A stretch of DNA of 41,365 bases from Pseudomonas sp. (GTDB taxonomy: Bacteria > Pseudomonadota > Gammaproteobacteria > Pseudomonadales > Pseudomonadaceae). The notes beneath the pieces were generated by a model. The model saw only the letters and a program-made list of their open reading frames with translations. It was not told the DNA's origin and made no database searches. This document shows, piece by piece, positions 21,421 through 29,404 of this stretch. The stretch spans positions 1 to 41,365 of the forward strand of contig JAKUTK010000043.1 of the NCBI GenBank assembly GCA_022448005.1, written 5' to 3'. Every line of letters begins with the position of its first letter. The first letter of the stretch is position 1. The position numbers were made by a program, and so were the translations under genes.

Positions 21421-23922
21421 ATGACGCAAGTCACGGTGAAACAACTGGCCCAGGTGGTCGACACACCGGTCGAGCGACTGCTACAGCAGATGCGTGAGGC
21501 AGGACTGTCGCACACCAGCGCCGAGCAAGTAGTGACCGATAATGAAAAGCAGGCCCTGTTGGCGCACCTAAAAAGCAGCCACGGCGCCAAGGTGGATGAG
21601 CCGCGCAAGATTACCTTGCAGCGCAAGACCACCACCAAGCTGAAAGTGGGTGGCAGCAAGACCATTAGCGTGGAAGTGCGCAAGAAGAAAACTTTCGTCA
21701 AGCGCAGTCCTGACGAAATAGAGGCCGAAAAGCAGCGCGAACTCGAGGAGCAGCGCGCAGTCGAGGAAGCTGCTCGTCAGAAAGCGGCTGAAGAGGCTCG
21801 CCAGCAAGCCGAGGAAGAAGCACGTCGTCAGGCCGAAGCTGCAAAAACTCAAGCGCCGGCAGCCGCTTCCCCTGAGCCGGTGGCAGCTGTGTCTGCTGAC
21901 CCCGCCCCGGTCGTAGCTCCCGTCGCTCCTCCCGTCGAGGAGCGCAAGAAGGATGAGCCGCGTCGTCCCGATAAGGCACGCAGCGACGACGACGAACGTC
22001 GTGATCGCAAGCAAGCTCAGCATCGCCCTTCCTTGAAGGCAAAAGCTCCGTTGTCGCGCACAGCGCGAAGCGGCGAAGACGACGCCGATGGGTTCCGTCG
22101 CGGCGGACGCGGCAAGTCGAAGCTGAAGAAGCGCAACGCGCATGGTTTCCAGAGCCCAACCGGCCCGATTGTTCGCGAAGTTGCCATTGGTGAGACCATC
22201 ACCGTCGGTGATCTGGCGCAGCAGATGTCGGTCAAGGCGGCGGAAGTCATCAAGTTCATGTTCAAGATGGGCACCCCGGTGACCATCAACCAGGTCTTGG
22301 ATCAGGAAACTGCCCAGTTGATCGCTGAAGAGCTGGGCCACAAGGTCAAGCTGGTCAGTGATAACGCTCTGGAAGAACAGCTGGCCGAACTGCTGAAGTT
22401 CGAGGGTGAAGCCATCACTCGTGCTCCGGTGGTGACTGTGATGGGTCACGTTGACCACGGCAAGACCTCGCTGCTCGACTACATCCGTCGCGCCAAGGTT
22501 GCTGCTGGTGAAGCGGGTGGTATCACTCAGCACATCGGTGCCTATCACGTCGAAACTGATCGCGGAATGGTGACCTTCCTTGATACCCCGGGCCACGCTG
22601 CGTTTACTGCGATGCGTGCCCGTGGGGCTCAAGCGACCGATATCGTCATTCTGGTCGTGGCGGCGGACGATGGCGTGATGCCGCAAACCATCGAAGCAAT
22701 TCAGCATGCCAAGGCCGCTGGTGTCCCGCTGGTAGTGGCCGTGAACAAGATCGATAAGCCGGGCGCCGATCTCGATCGTATCCGCAGCGAGCTATCTGTT
22801 CACGAAGTGACTTCGGAAGAGTGGGGCGGCGACACGCCGTTCGTATCTGTCTCCGCAAAGATGGGTACCGGTGTCGACGATTTGCTCGAGGCGGTTCTGC
22901 TGCAGGCGGAAATTCTCGAACTGACAGCAACCCCATCGGCCCCGGGCCGTGGTGTTGTGGTCGAGTCGCGTCTGGACAAGGGACGCGGCCCGGTTGCTAC
23001 CGTGCTGGTTCAGGACGGCACGCTGCGTCAGGGCGACATGGCCCTGGTTGGCTCCAACTACGGTCGTATTCGCGCCATGCTCGATGAGAACGGCAAGCCA
23101 ATCAAGGAAGCTGGCCCGTCGATTCCGGTCGAGATTCTTGGCCTCGATGGCACGCCGGACGCTGGCGATGAGCTCAGCGTGCTGACCGATGAGAAGAAAG
23201 CCCGTGAAGTGGCCTTGTTCCGTCAGGGCAAGTTCCGCGAAGTGAAGCTGGCCCGGGCACATGCCGGTAAGCTGGAAAACATCTTCGAGAACATGGGCCA
23301 GGAAGAGAAGAAGACGCTTAACATCGTCCTCAAATCCGATGTTCGTGGTTCGCTGGAAGCCCTGCAGGGCTCGCTCAGTGGCTTGGGCAACGATGAGGTT
23401 CAGGTGCGCGTCATCGGTGGCGGTGTCGGTGGTATCACCGAGAGCGACGCCAACCTGGCGCTGGCGTCCAATGCAGTGCTGTTCGGCTTCAACGTTCGTG
23501 CTGATGCTGGTGCGCGCAAGATCGTCGAGCAGGAAGGTCTGGATCTGCGTTACTACAACGTCATCTACGACATCATTGAAGACGTCAAGAAAGCGCTGAC
23601 CGGCATGCTGGGCAGCGATGTTCGCGAGAACATCCTCGGTATTGCAGAGGTCAGGGATGTGTTCCGCTCACCGAAGTTCGGTGCCGTGGCGGGTTGCATG
23701 GTCACCGAGGGCATGGTGCACCGCAATCGTCCGATCCGCGTTCTGCGCGACGATGTGGTGATCTTCGAAGGCGAGCTGGAATCGCTGCGCCGCTTCAAGG
23801 ACGACGTCGCCGAAGTACGTGCCGGTATGGAATGTGGTATCGCGGTGAAGAGTTACAACGACGTTAAAGCTGGCGACAAGATCGAAGTATTCGAGAAGGT
23901 CGAAGTGGCGCGCTCGCTGTAA
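21421..23922 (+). CDS. infB: Translation initiation factor IF-2
   Basis: IF-2 is the GTPase that places initiator tRNA on the 30S subunit and promotes 50S joining. The 833 residues include the N-terminal IF2-N fold (about 1-50) and a long charged Ala/Glu/Arg-rich linker (about 95-215). A second IF2-N domain precedes the G domain with G1 GHVDHGKT (342-349), G3 DTPG (388-391) and G4 NKID (442-445). C-terminal beta-barrel and fMet-tRNA-binding domains end in [14 protein letters not shown]. The ATG follows a GGAGAG site. It shares its operon with an initiator tRNA gene. Confidence 0.98.
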   Translation: MTQVTVKQLAQVVDTPVERLLQQMREAGLSHTSAEQVVTDNEKQALLAHLKSSHGAKVDEPRKITLQRKTTTKLKVGGSKTISVEVRKKKTFVKRSPDEIEAEKQRELEEQRAVEEAARQKAAEEARQQAEEEARRQAEAAKTQAPAAASPEPVAAVSADPAPVVAPVAPPVEERKKDEPRRPDKARSDDDERRDRKQAQHRPSLKAKAPLSRTARSGEDDADGFRRGGRGKSKLKKRNAHGFQSPTGPIVREVAIGETITVGDLAQQMSVKAAEVIKFMFKMGTPVTINQVLDQETAQLIAEELGHKVKLVSDNALEEQLAELLKFEGEAITRAPVVTVMGHVDHGKTSLLDYIRRAKVAAGEAGGITQHIGAYHVETDRGMVTFLDTPGHAAFTAMRARGAQATDIVILVVAADDGVMPQTIEAIQHAKAAGVPLVVAVNKIDKPGADLDRIRSELSVHEVTSEEWGGDTPFVSVSAKMGTGVDDLLEAVLLQAEILELTATPSAPGRGVVVESRLDKGRGPVATVLVQDGTLRQGDMALVGSNYGRIRAMLDENGKPIKEAGPSIPVEILGLDGTPDAGDELSVLTDEKKAREVALFRQGKFREVKLARAHAGKLENIFENMGQEEKKTLNIVLKSDVRGSLEALQGSLSGLGNDEVQVRVIGGGVGGITESDANLALASNAVLFGFNVRADAGARKIVEQEGLDLRYYNVIYDIIEDVKKALTGMLGSDVRENILGIAEVRDVFRSPKFGAVAGCMVTEGMVHRNRPIRVLRDDVVIFEGELESLRRFKDDVAEVRAGMECGIAVKSYNDVKAGDKIEVFEKVEVARSL

Positions 23923-23942
23923 CAGTAGCTGTTAGGCAACAG

Positions 23943-23979
23943 ACGGCAAGCATTCAGGGGTGACCCTGAGGCTTGCCGT
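23943..23979 (+). terminator. Strong hairpin between infB and rbfA
   Basis: ACGGCAAGC (23943-23951) pairs perfectly with GCTTGCCGT (23971-23979), and the interior TCAGGG / CCCTGA extends the stem below a short loop. Only TTTGCCTTTGC follows, so it is a weak terminator at best. It could instead be a processing or stabilising element within the operon mRNA. rbfA has no obvious separate promoter. Confidence 0.5.
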
Positions 23980-24036
23980 TTGCCTTTGCAGCACAACGTT
24001 TTTTAGGCTAGCAGCTTGCTGCTCAAGGCAGATTTT

Positions 24037-24426
24037 ATGGCCAAAGAATTCAGCCGTACCCAGCGTATCGGCGATCAGATGCAGCGTGAATTGGCGCAGT
24101 TGATTCAGCGTGAAGTGAAGGACCCGCGTCTGGGTCTGATAACCATAACCGCCGTCGAAGTCAGTCGAGATCTGTCCCATGCCAAGGTGTTCATCACCGT
24201 CATGGGTAAAGACGACGATGAAGATGCGGTCAAGGCCAACCTTCGGATTCTCAACGACGCTAGTGGTTTCCTGCGGATGCAGCTGGGCAAGGCAATGAAG
24301 CTTCGTACCGTGCCGCAGTTGCACTTCAACTATGACGCCAGTGTGCGTCGTGGCGTCGAGCTGACATCGCTCATCGAGCGCGCTGTAGCAGAAGATCGCA
24401 AGCACAGCGATGACGTTGGAGAGTAG
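24037..24426 (+). CDS. rbfA: Ribosome-binding factor A
   Basis: RbfA is a 30S assembly and cold-adaptation factor acting on the 16S rRNA 5' region. The ATG at 24037 is preceded by AAGG and gives [19 protein letters not shown], the family start; the TTG at 24016 is rejected. The 129-residue protein has a single KH-like fold with the kinked [29 protein letters not shown] segment (shown here only as a region, about 76-104), the family signature. It overlaps the truB SD region. Confidence 0.96.
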   Translation: MAKEFSRTQRIGDQMQRELAQLIQREVKDPRLGLITITAVEVSRDLSHAKVFITVMGKDDDEDAVKANLRILNDASGFLRMQLGKAMKLRTVPQLHFNYDASVRRGVELTSLIERAVAEDRKHSDDVGE

Positions 24427-24428
24427 GC

Positions 24429-25346
24429 TTGGCACAGGTAAAACGCATTCGCCGCGACGTTAGCGGCATCATCATTCTTGATAAACCCCGTGGGTTTACT
24501 TCGAACGCAGCCTTGCAGAAGGTTCGCTGGTTACTCAACGCTGAGAAAGCTGGACATACTGGTAGCCTGGATCCGCTGGCTACCGGCGTGCTCCCCCTGT
24601 GCTTTGGCGAAGCCACGAAGTTCTCTCAATATCTGCTGGACGCTGATAAGGGCTACGAGACCGTCGCCCAGCTTGGCGTGACTACCACGACGGCTGATGC
24701 TGAGGGTGAGGTGATTGAGCGCAAGCCCGTCTCCGTCAGCCAAGCACAGCTAGAAGCTGCTTTGCCGCCGTTCCGGGGTGATCTGCAGCAGATCCCGCCG
24801 ATGTACTCGGCGCTCAAGCGCGATGGTCAGCCGCTGTACAAACTGGCACGGGCAGGAGAGGTAGTGGAGCGCGAGCCGCGTTCTGTTACCATTGCGCGCT
24901 TGGATTTGCTCTCGCTTGAGGATGACCGAGCACGTCTGGCAGTCGCCTGCAGTAAAGGTACCTATATCCGGACGTTGGTCGAGGATATCGGGCATGCCTT
25001 GGGTTGTGGTGCGCACGTAGCAGAACTGCGGAGAACCCAAGCGGGACCGTTCGATCTGAGTCAGACGGTCAGTCTTGAAGAGCTTGAGCGGGTGCACTCA
25101 GAAGGTGGTGCTGAGGCGGTTGATGCCTTTCTGAAGCCAGTGGACAGCGGACTTGGACATTGGCCGCTGCTGCAGCTGTCAGAGCACAGCGCATTTTATT
25201 GGCTGCATGGGCAGCCGGTACGCGCACCGGAAGCGCCGAAATTCGGCATGGTGCGGGTGCAGGATCACAATGGTCGCTTCATCGGAATCGGTGAAGTGAG
25301 CGAGGACGGGCGCATTGCGCCGCGTCGACTGATTCGGTCCGAGTGA
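24429..25346 (+). CDS. truB: tRNA pseudouridine(55) synthase TruB
   Basis: TruB makes the conserved pseudouridine in the tRNA T loop and also acts as a tRNA chaperone. The start is TTG at 24429, with GGAGAG overlapping the rbfA stop two bases away. The 305 residues begin [13 protein letters not shown]. The catalytic aspartate is D48 in [13 protein letters not shown], and the [13 protein letters not shown] motif is near residue 177. The C-terminal PUA-like domain contains [14 protein letters not shown]. All family motifs are intact. Confidence 0.97.
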   Translation: MAQVKRIRRDVSGIIILDKPRGFTSNAALQKVRWLLNAEKAGHTGSLDPLATGVLPLCFGEATKFSQYLLDADKGYETVAQLGVTTTTADAEGEVIERKPVSVSQAQLEAALPPFRGDLQQIPPMYSALKRDGQPLYKLARAGEVVEREPRSVTIARLDLLSLEDDRARLAVACSKGTYIRTLVEDIGHALGCGAHVAELRRTQAGPFDLSQTVSLEELERVHSEGGAEAVDAFLKPVDSGLGHWPLLQLSEHSAFYWLHGQPVRAPEAPKFGMVRVQDHNGRFIGIGEVSEDGRIAPRRLIRSE

Positions 25347-25394
25347 CCGATACGCAGCGCGCCCTGAAGGTGCGTCGCGTTACGAGGATGGCTG

Positions 25395-25441
25395 TTGGCA
25401 GGCACGGTCACACCTCTTTTAAAACACGGGATGCAATCCCG
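25395..25441 (+). promoter_or_regulatory. rpsO promoter and 5' leader hairpin
   Basis: TTGGCA (25395-25400), a 17-base spacer and TTTAAA (25418-25423) make a plausible sigma-70 promoter. Just after it lies a perfect hairpin, CGGGAT-GCA-ATCCCG (25427-25441), which would sit near the mRNA 5' end, upstream of the AAGGAG site of rpsO. S15 represses its own mRNA in several bacteria by leader structures. Whether this hairpin does so here is inference. Confidence 0.5.
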
Positions 25442-25465
25442 GCCTGTTCATAGAAGGAGCCCATC

Positions 25466-25735
25466 ATGGCACTTAGCGTTGAAGAAAAAGCCCAGATCGT
25501 TGGCGAGTACAAGCAAGCTGAAGGCGATACCGGTTCCCCGGAAGTGCAGGTTGCCCTGCTCACCGCCAACATCAACAAGCTGCAAGGTCACTTCAAGGCC
25601 AACGGCAAAGACCACCACTCCCGTCGTGGTCTGATCCGTATGGTTAACCAGCGTCGTAAGTTGCTGGACTACCTGAAGGGCAAGGACACTACTCGTTACA
25701 GCACCCTGATCGGTCGTCTGGGTCTGCGTCGCTAA
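25466..25735 (+). CDS. rpsO: 30S ribosomal protein S15
   Basis: S15 is a primary binder of the central domain of 16S rRNA. It has 89 residues including the initiator Met, the standard length. The conserved rRNA-contact regions [14 protein letters not shown] and [20 protein letters not shown] are intact, and the C-terminus ends LIGRLGLRR. Its ATG is preceded by a strong GAAGGAG. A terminator follows, then pnp, as in E. coli. Confidence 0.99.
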   Translation: MALSVEEKAQIVGEYKQAEGDTGSPEVQVALLTANINKLQGHFKANGKDHHSRRGLIRMVNQRRKLLDYLKGKDTTRYSTLIGRLGLRR

Positions 25736-25761
25736 GCGATGCTGGTGCGAAGCTGAATGCC

Positions 25762-25798
25762 AAAGCTGGAAGTGGGGTTTGCCCTGCTTCCAGCTTTT
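25762..25798 (+). terminator. Terminator after rpsO
   Basis: AAAGCTGGAAG (25762-25772) pairs with CTTCCAGCTTT (25787-25797), and the interior GGGG/CCC adds pairing. TTTTGCC follows. It should end much rpsO transcription, with partial readthrough into pnp as known in E. coli. Confidence 0.75.
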
Positions 25799-25941
25799 GC
25801 CTTTCAGAAGCGCACGTTTCGGACAGCGGTAGGGACGACTCCCACCCCTGCCCACAAATTTTGTGTGACATGTCCCGCGCGAGGCTGTGCCCGCAGGATG
25901 TGAGAACGATTCCCCCAAGGCAACAAAGAGAAGGAACCACC

Positions 25942-28047
25942 GTGAACCCGGTAATCAAGAAATTCCAATTCGGTCAATCGACCGTTACCCTCGAGACTGG
26001 CCGAATTGCCCGTCAGGCCACTGGTGCCGTATTGGTCACCGTTGATGACGATGTGACCGTGCTGGTCGCCGTCACCGGTGCCAAGACCGCCGACCCAAGC
26101 AAAGGCTTTTTCCCGCTTTCGGTCCACTACCAGGAAAAGACCTACGCAGCCGGCAAGATCCCGGGTGGCTTCTTCAAACGTGAAGCACGTCCTTCCGAAA
26201 AGGAAACGCTGACCTCGCGCCTGATCGATCGTCCGATCCGTCCGCTGTTCCCAGAAGGCTTTCAAAACGAAGTACAGGTCATCTGTACTGTCGTGTCGAC
26301 CAGCAAGAAAACCGATCCGGACATCGCTGCGATGATCGGGACTTCGGCTGCGCTGGCAATTTCCGGTATTCCGTTCAACGGTCCGATCGGTGCCGCACGC
26401 GTCGCCTTCCATCCGGAAACCGGCTACCTGCTAAACCCGACATACGAGCAACTCAAGGCATCCAGCCTGGACATGGTTGTTGCCGGTACCAAAGACGCCG
26501 TGCTGATGGTTGAATCAGAAGCCAAAGAGCTGACAGAAGATCAAATGCTGGGCGCAGTACTCTTCGCTCACGACGAGTTCCAGGCCGTTGTTCAGGCCGT
26601 AACCGAGTTGGCGGCCGAAGCAGGTAAGCCGACCTGGGACTGGCAGCCGAAAGCTGAAAACACTCAGCTGCTCAGCGCTATTCGTAGCGAATTCGGCGAC
26701 GCCATCTCGCAGGCGTACACCATCACCATCAAGCAGGACCGCTATGCGCGCCTGGGTGAGCTGAAAGACCAGATCGTTGCCAAGTTCTCCGGTGAAGAAG
26801 GTCAGCCGTCAGCCGGTGAAGTCAAAGAAGCCTTTGGCGAAATCGAATACCGCACCGTCCGCGAGAACATCGTCAACGGCAAGCCGCGTATCGATGGCCG
26901 TGATACCCGTACCGTGCGTGGTCTGAACATCGAAGTCGGCGTGCTCGACAAAACTCACGGCTCGGCGCTGTTCACCCGTGGTGAAACCCAGGCGCTAGTG
27001 GTTGCCACTCTGGGCACCGCGCGCGACGCTCAGTTGCTCGACACCCTCGAAGGCGAGAAGAAAGATCCCTTCATGCTGCACTACAACTTCCCGCCGTACT
27101 CGGTCGGTGAGTGTGGTCGCATGGGCGCTACTGGTCGCCGCGAGATCGGTCACGGCCGTCTGGCCCGTCGTTCCGTTTCGGCCATGCTGCCAAGCGCTGA
27201 CGAGTTCCCGTACACCATTCGCGTGGTTTCCGAGATCACCGAGTCCAACGGTTCCAGCTCCATGGCTTCGGTTTGTGGTGCCTCCCTCGCACTGATGGAC
27301 GCCGGTGTGCCGATGAAGGCGCCTGTTGCTGGTATCGCCATGGGTCTGGTCAAGGAAGGCGAGAAGTTCGCCGTTCTGACCGACATCCTGGGTGACGAAG
27401 ATCACCTGGGCGACATGGACTTCAAGGTCGCCGGTACCGCCAAGGGCGTTACTGCGCTGCAGATGGACATCAAGATCCAGGGCATCACCGAAGAGATCAT
27501 GGAGATCGCGCTGGGTCAGGCACTGGAAGCGCGTCTGAACATTCTCGGCCAGATGAATCAGGTCATTGGTCAGTCGCGTACCGAGCTGTCGGCCAACGCA
27601 CCGACCATGATTGCGATGAAGATCGATCAGGACAAGATCCGTGACGTCATCGGCAAGGGTGGCGCCACCATCCGCAGCATCTGCGAAGAAACCAAAGCCT
27701 CTATCGACATCGAAGACGATGGTTCGATCAAGATCTTTGGCGAAACCAAGGAGGCTGCAGAGGCTGCCAAGCAGCGCGTTCTGGGTATTACCGCTGAGGC
27801 AGAGATCGGCAAGATCTACGTCGGCAAGGTTGAGCGCATTGTCGACTTCGGCGCCTTCGTCAACATCCTGCCGGGCAAGGACGGTCTGGTGCACATCTCG
27901 ATGCTGAGTGACCAGCGCGTCGAGAAGGTCACCGACGTACTTAAAGAAGGCCAGGAAGTGAAGGTTCTGGTGCTGGACGTCGATAATCGCGGCCGTATCA
28001 AACTGTCGATCAAGGATGTAGCTGCGGCCGAGGCATCTGGCGCATAA
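25942..28047 (+). CDS. pnp: Polyribonucleotide nucleotidyltransferase (PNPase)
   Basis: PNPase is a phosphate-dependent 3'-to-5' exoribonuclease and degradosome partner. The GTG at 25942 with AAGGAA upstream gives [15 protein letters not shown], the family start (701 residues); the longer frame from 25861 has no homologous residues. Two RNase PH domains are joined by a helical domain. Catalytic aspartates lie in [11 protein letters not shown] (D485, D491, D493). The KH domain has GKGG at 571-574, and S1 occupies about 618-690. The 206-base leader after rpsO is where PNPase autoregulation acts in E. coli; I do not see an obvious long RNase III-type stem there. Confidence 0.98.
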   Translation: MNPVIKKFQFGQSTVTLETGRIARQATGAVLVTVDDDVTVLVAVTGAKTADPSKGFFPLSVHYQEKTYAAGKIPGGFFKREARPSEKETLTSRLIDRPIRPLFPEGFQNEVQVICTVVSTSKKTDPDIAAMIGTSAALAISGIPFNGPIGAARVAFHPETGYLLNPTYEQLKASSLDMVVAGTKDAVLMVESEAKELTEDQMLGAVLFAHDEFQAVVQAVTELAAEAGKPTWDWQPKAENTQLLSAIRSEFGDAISQAYTITIKQDRYARLGELKDQIVAKFSGEEGQPSAGEVKEAFGEIEYRTVRENIVNGKPRIDGRDTRTVRGLNIEVGVLDKTHGSALFTRGETQALVVATLGTARDAQLLDTLEGEKKDPFMLHYNFPPYSVGECGRMGATGRREIGHGRLARRSVSAMLPSADEFPYTIRVVSEITESNGSSSMASVCGASLALMDAGVPMKAPVAGIAMGLVKEGEKFAVLTDILGDEDHLGDMDFKVAGTAKGVTALQMDIKIQGITEEIMEIALGQALEARLNILGQMNQVIGQSRTELSANAPTMIAMKIDQDKIRDVIGKGGATIRSICEETKASIDIEDDGSIKIFGETKEAAEAAKQRVLGITAEAEIGKIYVGKVERIVDFGAFVNILPGKDGLVHISMLSDQRVEKVTDVLKEGQEVKVLVLDVDNRGRIKLSIKDVAAAEASGA

Positions 28048-28063
28048 GCATCCCCGTGATAGA

Positions 28064-28090
28064 AAAGAGCCCTTCGGGGCTCTTTTTTTT
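28064..28090 (+). terminator. Terminator after pnp
   Basis: GAGCCC-TTCG-GGGCTC with A-tract pairing and eight T is a textbook intrinsic terminator closing the nusA-infB-pnp transcription unit. Confidence 0.95.
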
Positions 28091-28241
28091 GCGCAGGCAT
28101 AAGGTAATCAGATCGTTGCGCTAGCCTGGGCATTGCAGTCTGCACGCTTCGCTTGCTCGAAACATGCAGAGTGCTAGTGGCTTAACGGCACTATTACGAG
28201 CTATGTATCTGAATAATAAGAGAATTTAATATTTCATCATT

Positions 28242-28257
28242 TGGCATGCAGCTTGCG
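28242..28257 (+). promoter_or_regulatory. Candidate sigma-54 (RpoN) promoter of the BON gene
   Basis: TGGCATGCAGCTTGCG matches the -24/-12 consensus TGGCACG-N4-TTGCW at nearly every position, with GG (28243-28244) and GC (28255-28256) 10 bases apart. Transcription would begin near 28268, giving a leader of about 54 bases. An AT-rich stretch (28209-28240) lies just upstream. I could not recognise an activator site. Confidence 0.6.
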
Positions 28258-28321
28258 ATCTTTAAGGTGAACCTGCGGTAGGGCTATGCCGCAGCAACTA
28301 TGAGAAACAGGAGTGCGCCTC

Positions 28322-28717
28322 ATGAACAAGATCCAGACTTCTATAACTGCTGCCGCTATTGCAACTGCCTTCAGCTTGCCGCTGGCAGGCGCTGCGTTCG
28401 CCGAAACCACCTCAGTTTTTGACGAAGCGCAACCGATGATGTTGGCTGCCAGCGACACCATGGATGCTGCTGAGCACACCGCAGACGAAGCGGGTGAGGC
28501 GATGTCCGACACCTGGATCACTACCAAGGTCAAATCTGCTCTGCTTGCTGGCGACTCGACTCCAGGCATGCAGATCGAAGTCGAAACCAATAATGGTGTC
28601 GTCTCTCTGTCCGGGACAGTCGCCACCGAGGCGCAGCGTGAGATGGCCATCGACAAGGCCAAGACCATCGAAGGCGTCAAAGACGTCTCTGCAGATGGCC
28701 TGAAAGCGGTGGACTAA
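28322..28717 (+). CDS. Secreted BON-domain protein (OsmY-like)
   Basis: The protein has 131 residues. It starts with a Sec signal peptide, MNKIQTS followed by an Ala-rich hydrophobic core, with likely cleavage after AAFA (about residue 26). A short acidic stretch follows, then one BON domain (about 62-128; WITTKVKSALL, the NGVVSLSGTV turn, AIDKAKTIEGVKDV). BON proteins are periplasmic or surface proteins thought to bind phospholipid and respond to osmotic or envelope stress; the exact role here is unknown. An AGGAG site precedes the ATG. Bases 28091-28241 upstream hold no gene I can see. A sigma-54-like promoter and a shared terminator frame the gene as a single unit. Confidence 0.9.
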   Translation: MNKIQTSITAAAIATAFSLPLAGAAFAETTSVFDEAQPMMLAASDTMDAAEHTADEAGEAMSDTWITTKVKSALLAGDSTPGMQIEVETNNGVVSLSGTVATEAQREMAIDKAKTIEGVKDVSADGLKAVD

Positions 28718-28728
28718 CCGCTTAGGCA

Positions 28729-28768
28729 ATAATAAAAAACCCGCTGCTTGCAGCGGGTTTTTTATTAT
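28729..28768. terminator. Bidirectional terminator shared by convergent genes
   Basis: A perfect 19-bp inverted repeat with a TT centre: ATAATAAAAAACCCGCTGC (28729-28747) and its complement (28750-28768). A and T tracts flank the GC core on both sides, so it can serve the BON gene on the plus strand and the DUF2845 gene ending at 28772 on the minus strand. Confidence 0.93.
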
Positions 28769-28771
28769 CCA

Positions 28772-29077
28772 TCAGCCTCGTTCGCTATCGATGTTGCTGA
28801 GACGGTTACCTTCGAAGCGCAAAAAATGGTACATGCCATTGGTGGGCCCGTAAGTCCATTCCTCTATCTGGACCTCCTGACGGAAACCGTATTCGTCGAC
28901 CAGCTCCTTGTATCCGGTGAATGAACGGTTGGCCGGCTCACCGCACTTGGCGTGGACTTCGGCTGTCGAATCTCTCAGGCTTACCAGCTTGCTTCCGCAA
29001 CGAAATGTCGAAGAAGCCTGCACCTGCAGCGCAAAGAACGTGAGGGTAAACCCGGCAAGCAAGGTACTTTTTCGCAT
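28772..29077 (-). CDS. DUF2845-like exported protein, paralogue B
   Basis: Unknown function. The 101 residues have a signal peptide (MRKSTLLAGFTLTFFALQVQA, likely cut after VQA). The mature part shows FRCGSKLVSLRDS, KCGEP, EEWTYGP-NGMYHFLRFEGNRL and IDSERG. The two mature cysteines, 21 residues apart, are conserved in the neighbouring paralogue, suggesting a disulfide or metal site in the periplasm. DUF2845 is assigned from this pattern. The start has GGGAG upstream. It lies 15 bases after paralogue A and ends the DUF748-led unit at the shared terminator. Confidence 0.85.
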   Translation of the reverse strand: MRKSTLLAGFTLTFFALQVQASSTFRCGSKLVSLRDSTAEVHAKCGEPANRSFTGYKELVDEYGFRQEVQIEEWTYGPTNGMYHFLRFEGNRLSNIDSERG

Positions 29078-29092
29078 GTTGACTCCCAGAGC

Positions 29093-29404
29093 TCAGTTGG
29101 CGCGACTGGTTTCAATCCGTACCAGCCGATTTCCCTCGAATGTGAGGATGCTGAATACGCCATTGTCTGGGCCGTAAACCCATTCTTCACGCGTCATCTC
29201 GCGGCGTTGATGTGCGCCTAGGGTGTAACCCACCAGGTCACGCTGGACCGGTTCGCCACATTTACGCTCCACTTCAAAGGTACGGTCGCCAGTATTGATC
29301 AGGCTGCTGCCGCAACGGAGGGTGTCCGCGCCGACTCCGGAGCTCATCAAACCGACCGCAAAAGAAAGGCCCACTTTCCAATGCCGCCTGCCTGTCCGTT
29401 TCAT
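29093..29404 (-). CDS. DUF2845-like exported protein, paralogue A
   Basis: Unknown function. The 103 residues have a basic N-terminus (MKRTGRRHWK), a hydrophobic core and likely cleavage after GVGA. The mature part repeats the pattern of its neighbour: LRCGSSLINTGDR, KCGEP, EEWVYGP-NGVFSILTFEGNRL and IETSR. The ATG overlaps the DUF748 stop (ATGA) and its SD, GGAGG, lies inside the DUF748 C-terminal codons, so translation is coupled. The two paralogues look like an old tandem duplication, with only about 40% identity by eye. Confidence 0.85.
   Translation of the reverse strand: MKRTGRRHWKVGLSFAVGLMSSGVGADTLRCGSSLINTGDRTFEVERKCGEPVQRDLVGYTLGAHQRREMTREEWVYGPDNGVFSILTFEGNRLVRIETSRAN

Noticed and set aside
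21568..22707. Open frame of 379 codons antisense to infB
   Set aside because: It lies opposite the charged linker and G domain of IF-2. Its low-complexity composition follows from the sense codons.
25861..25941. Upstream ATG extending PNPase by 27 residues
   Set aside because: The GTG at 25942 has a good SD and the family N-terminus. The extension lies in the regulatory leader.
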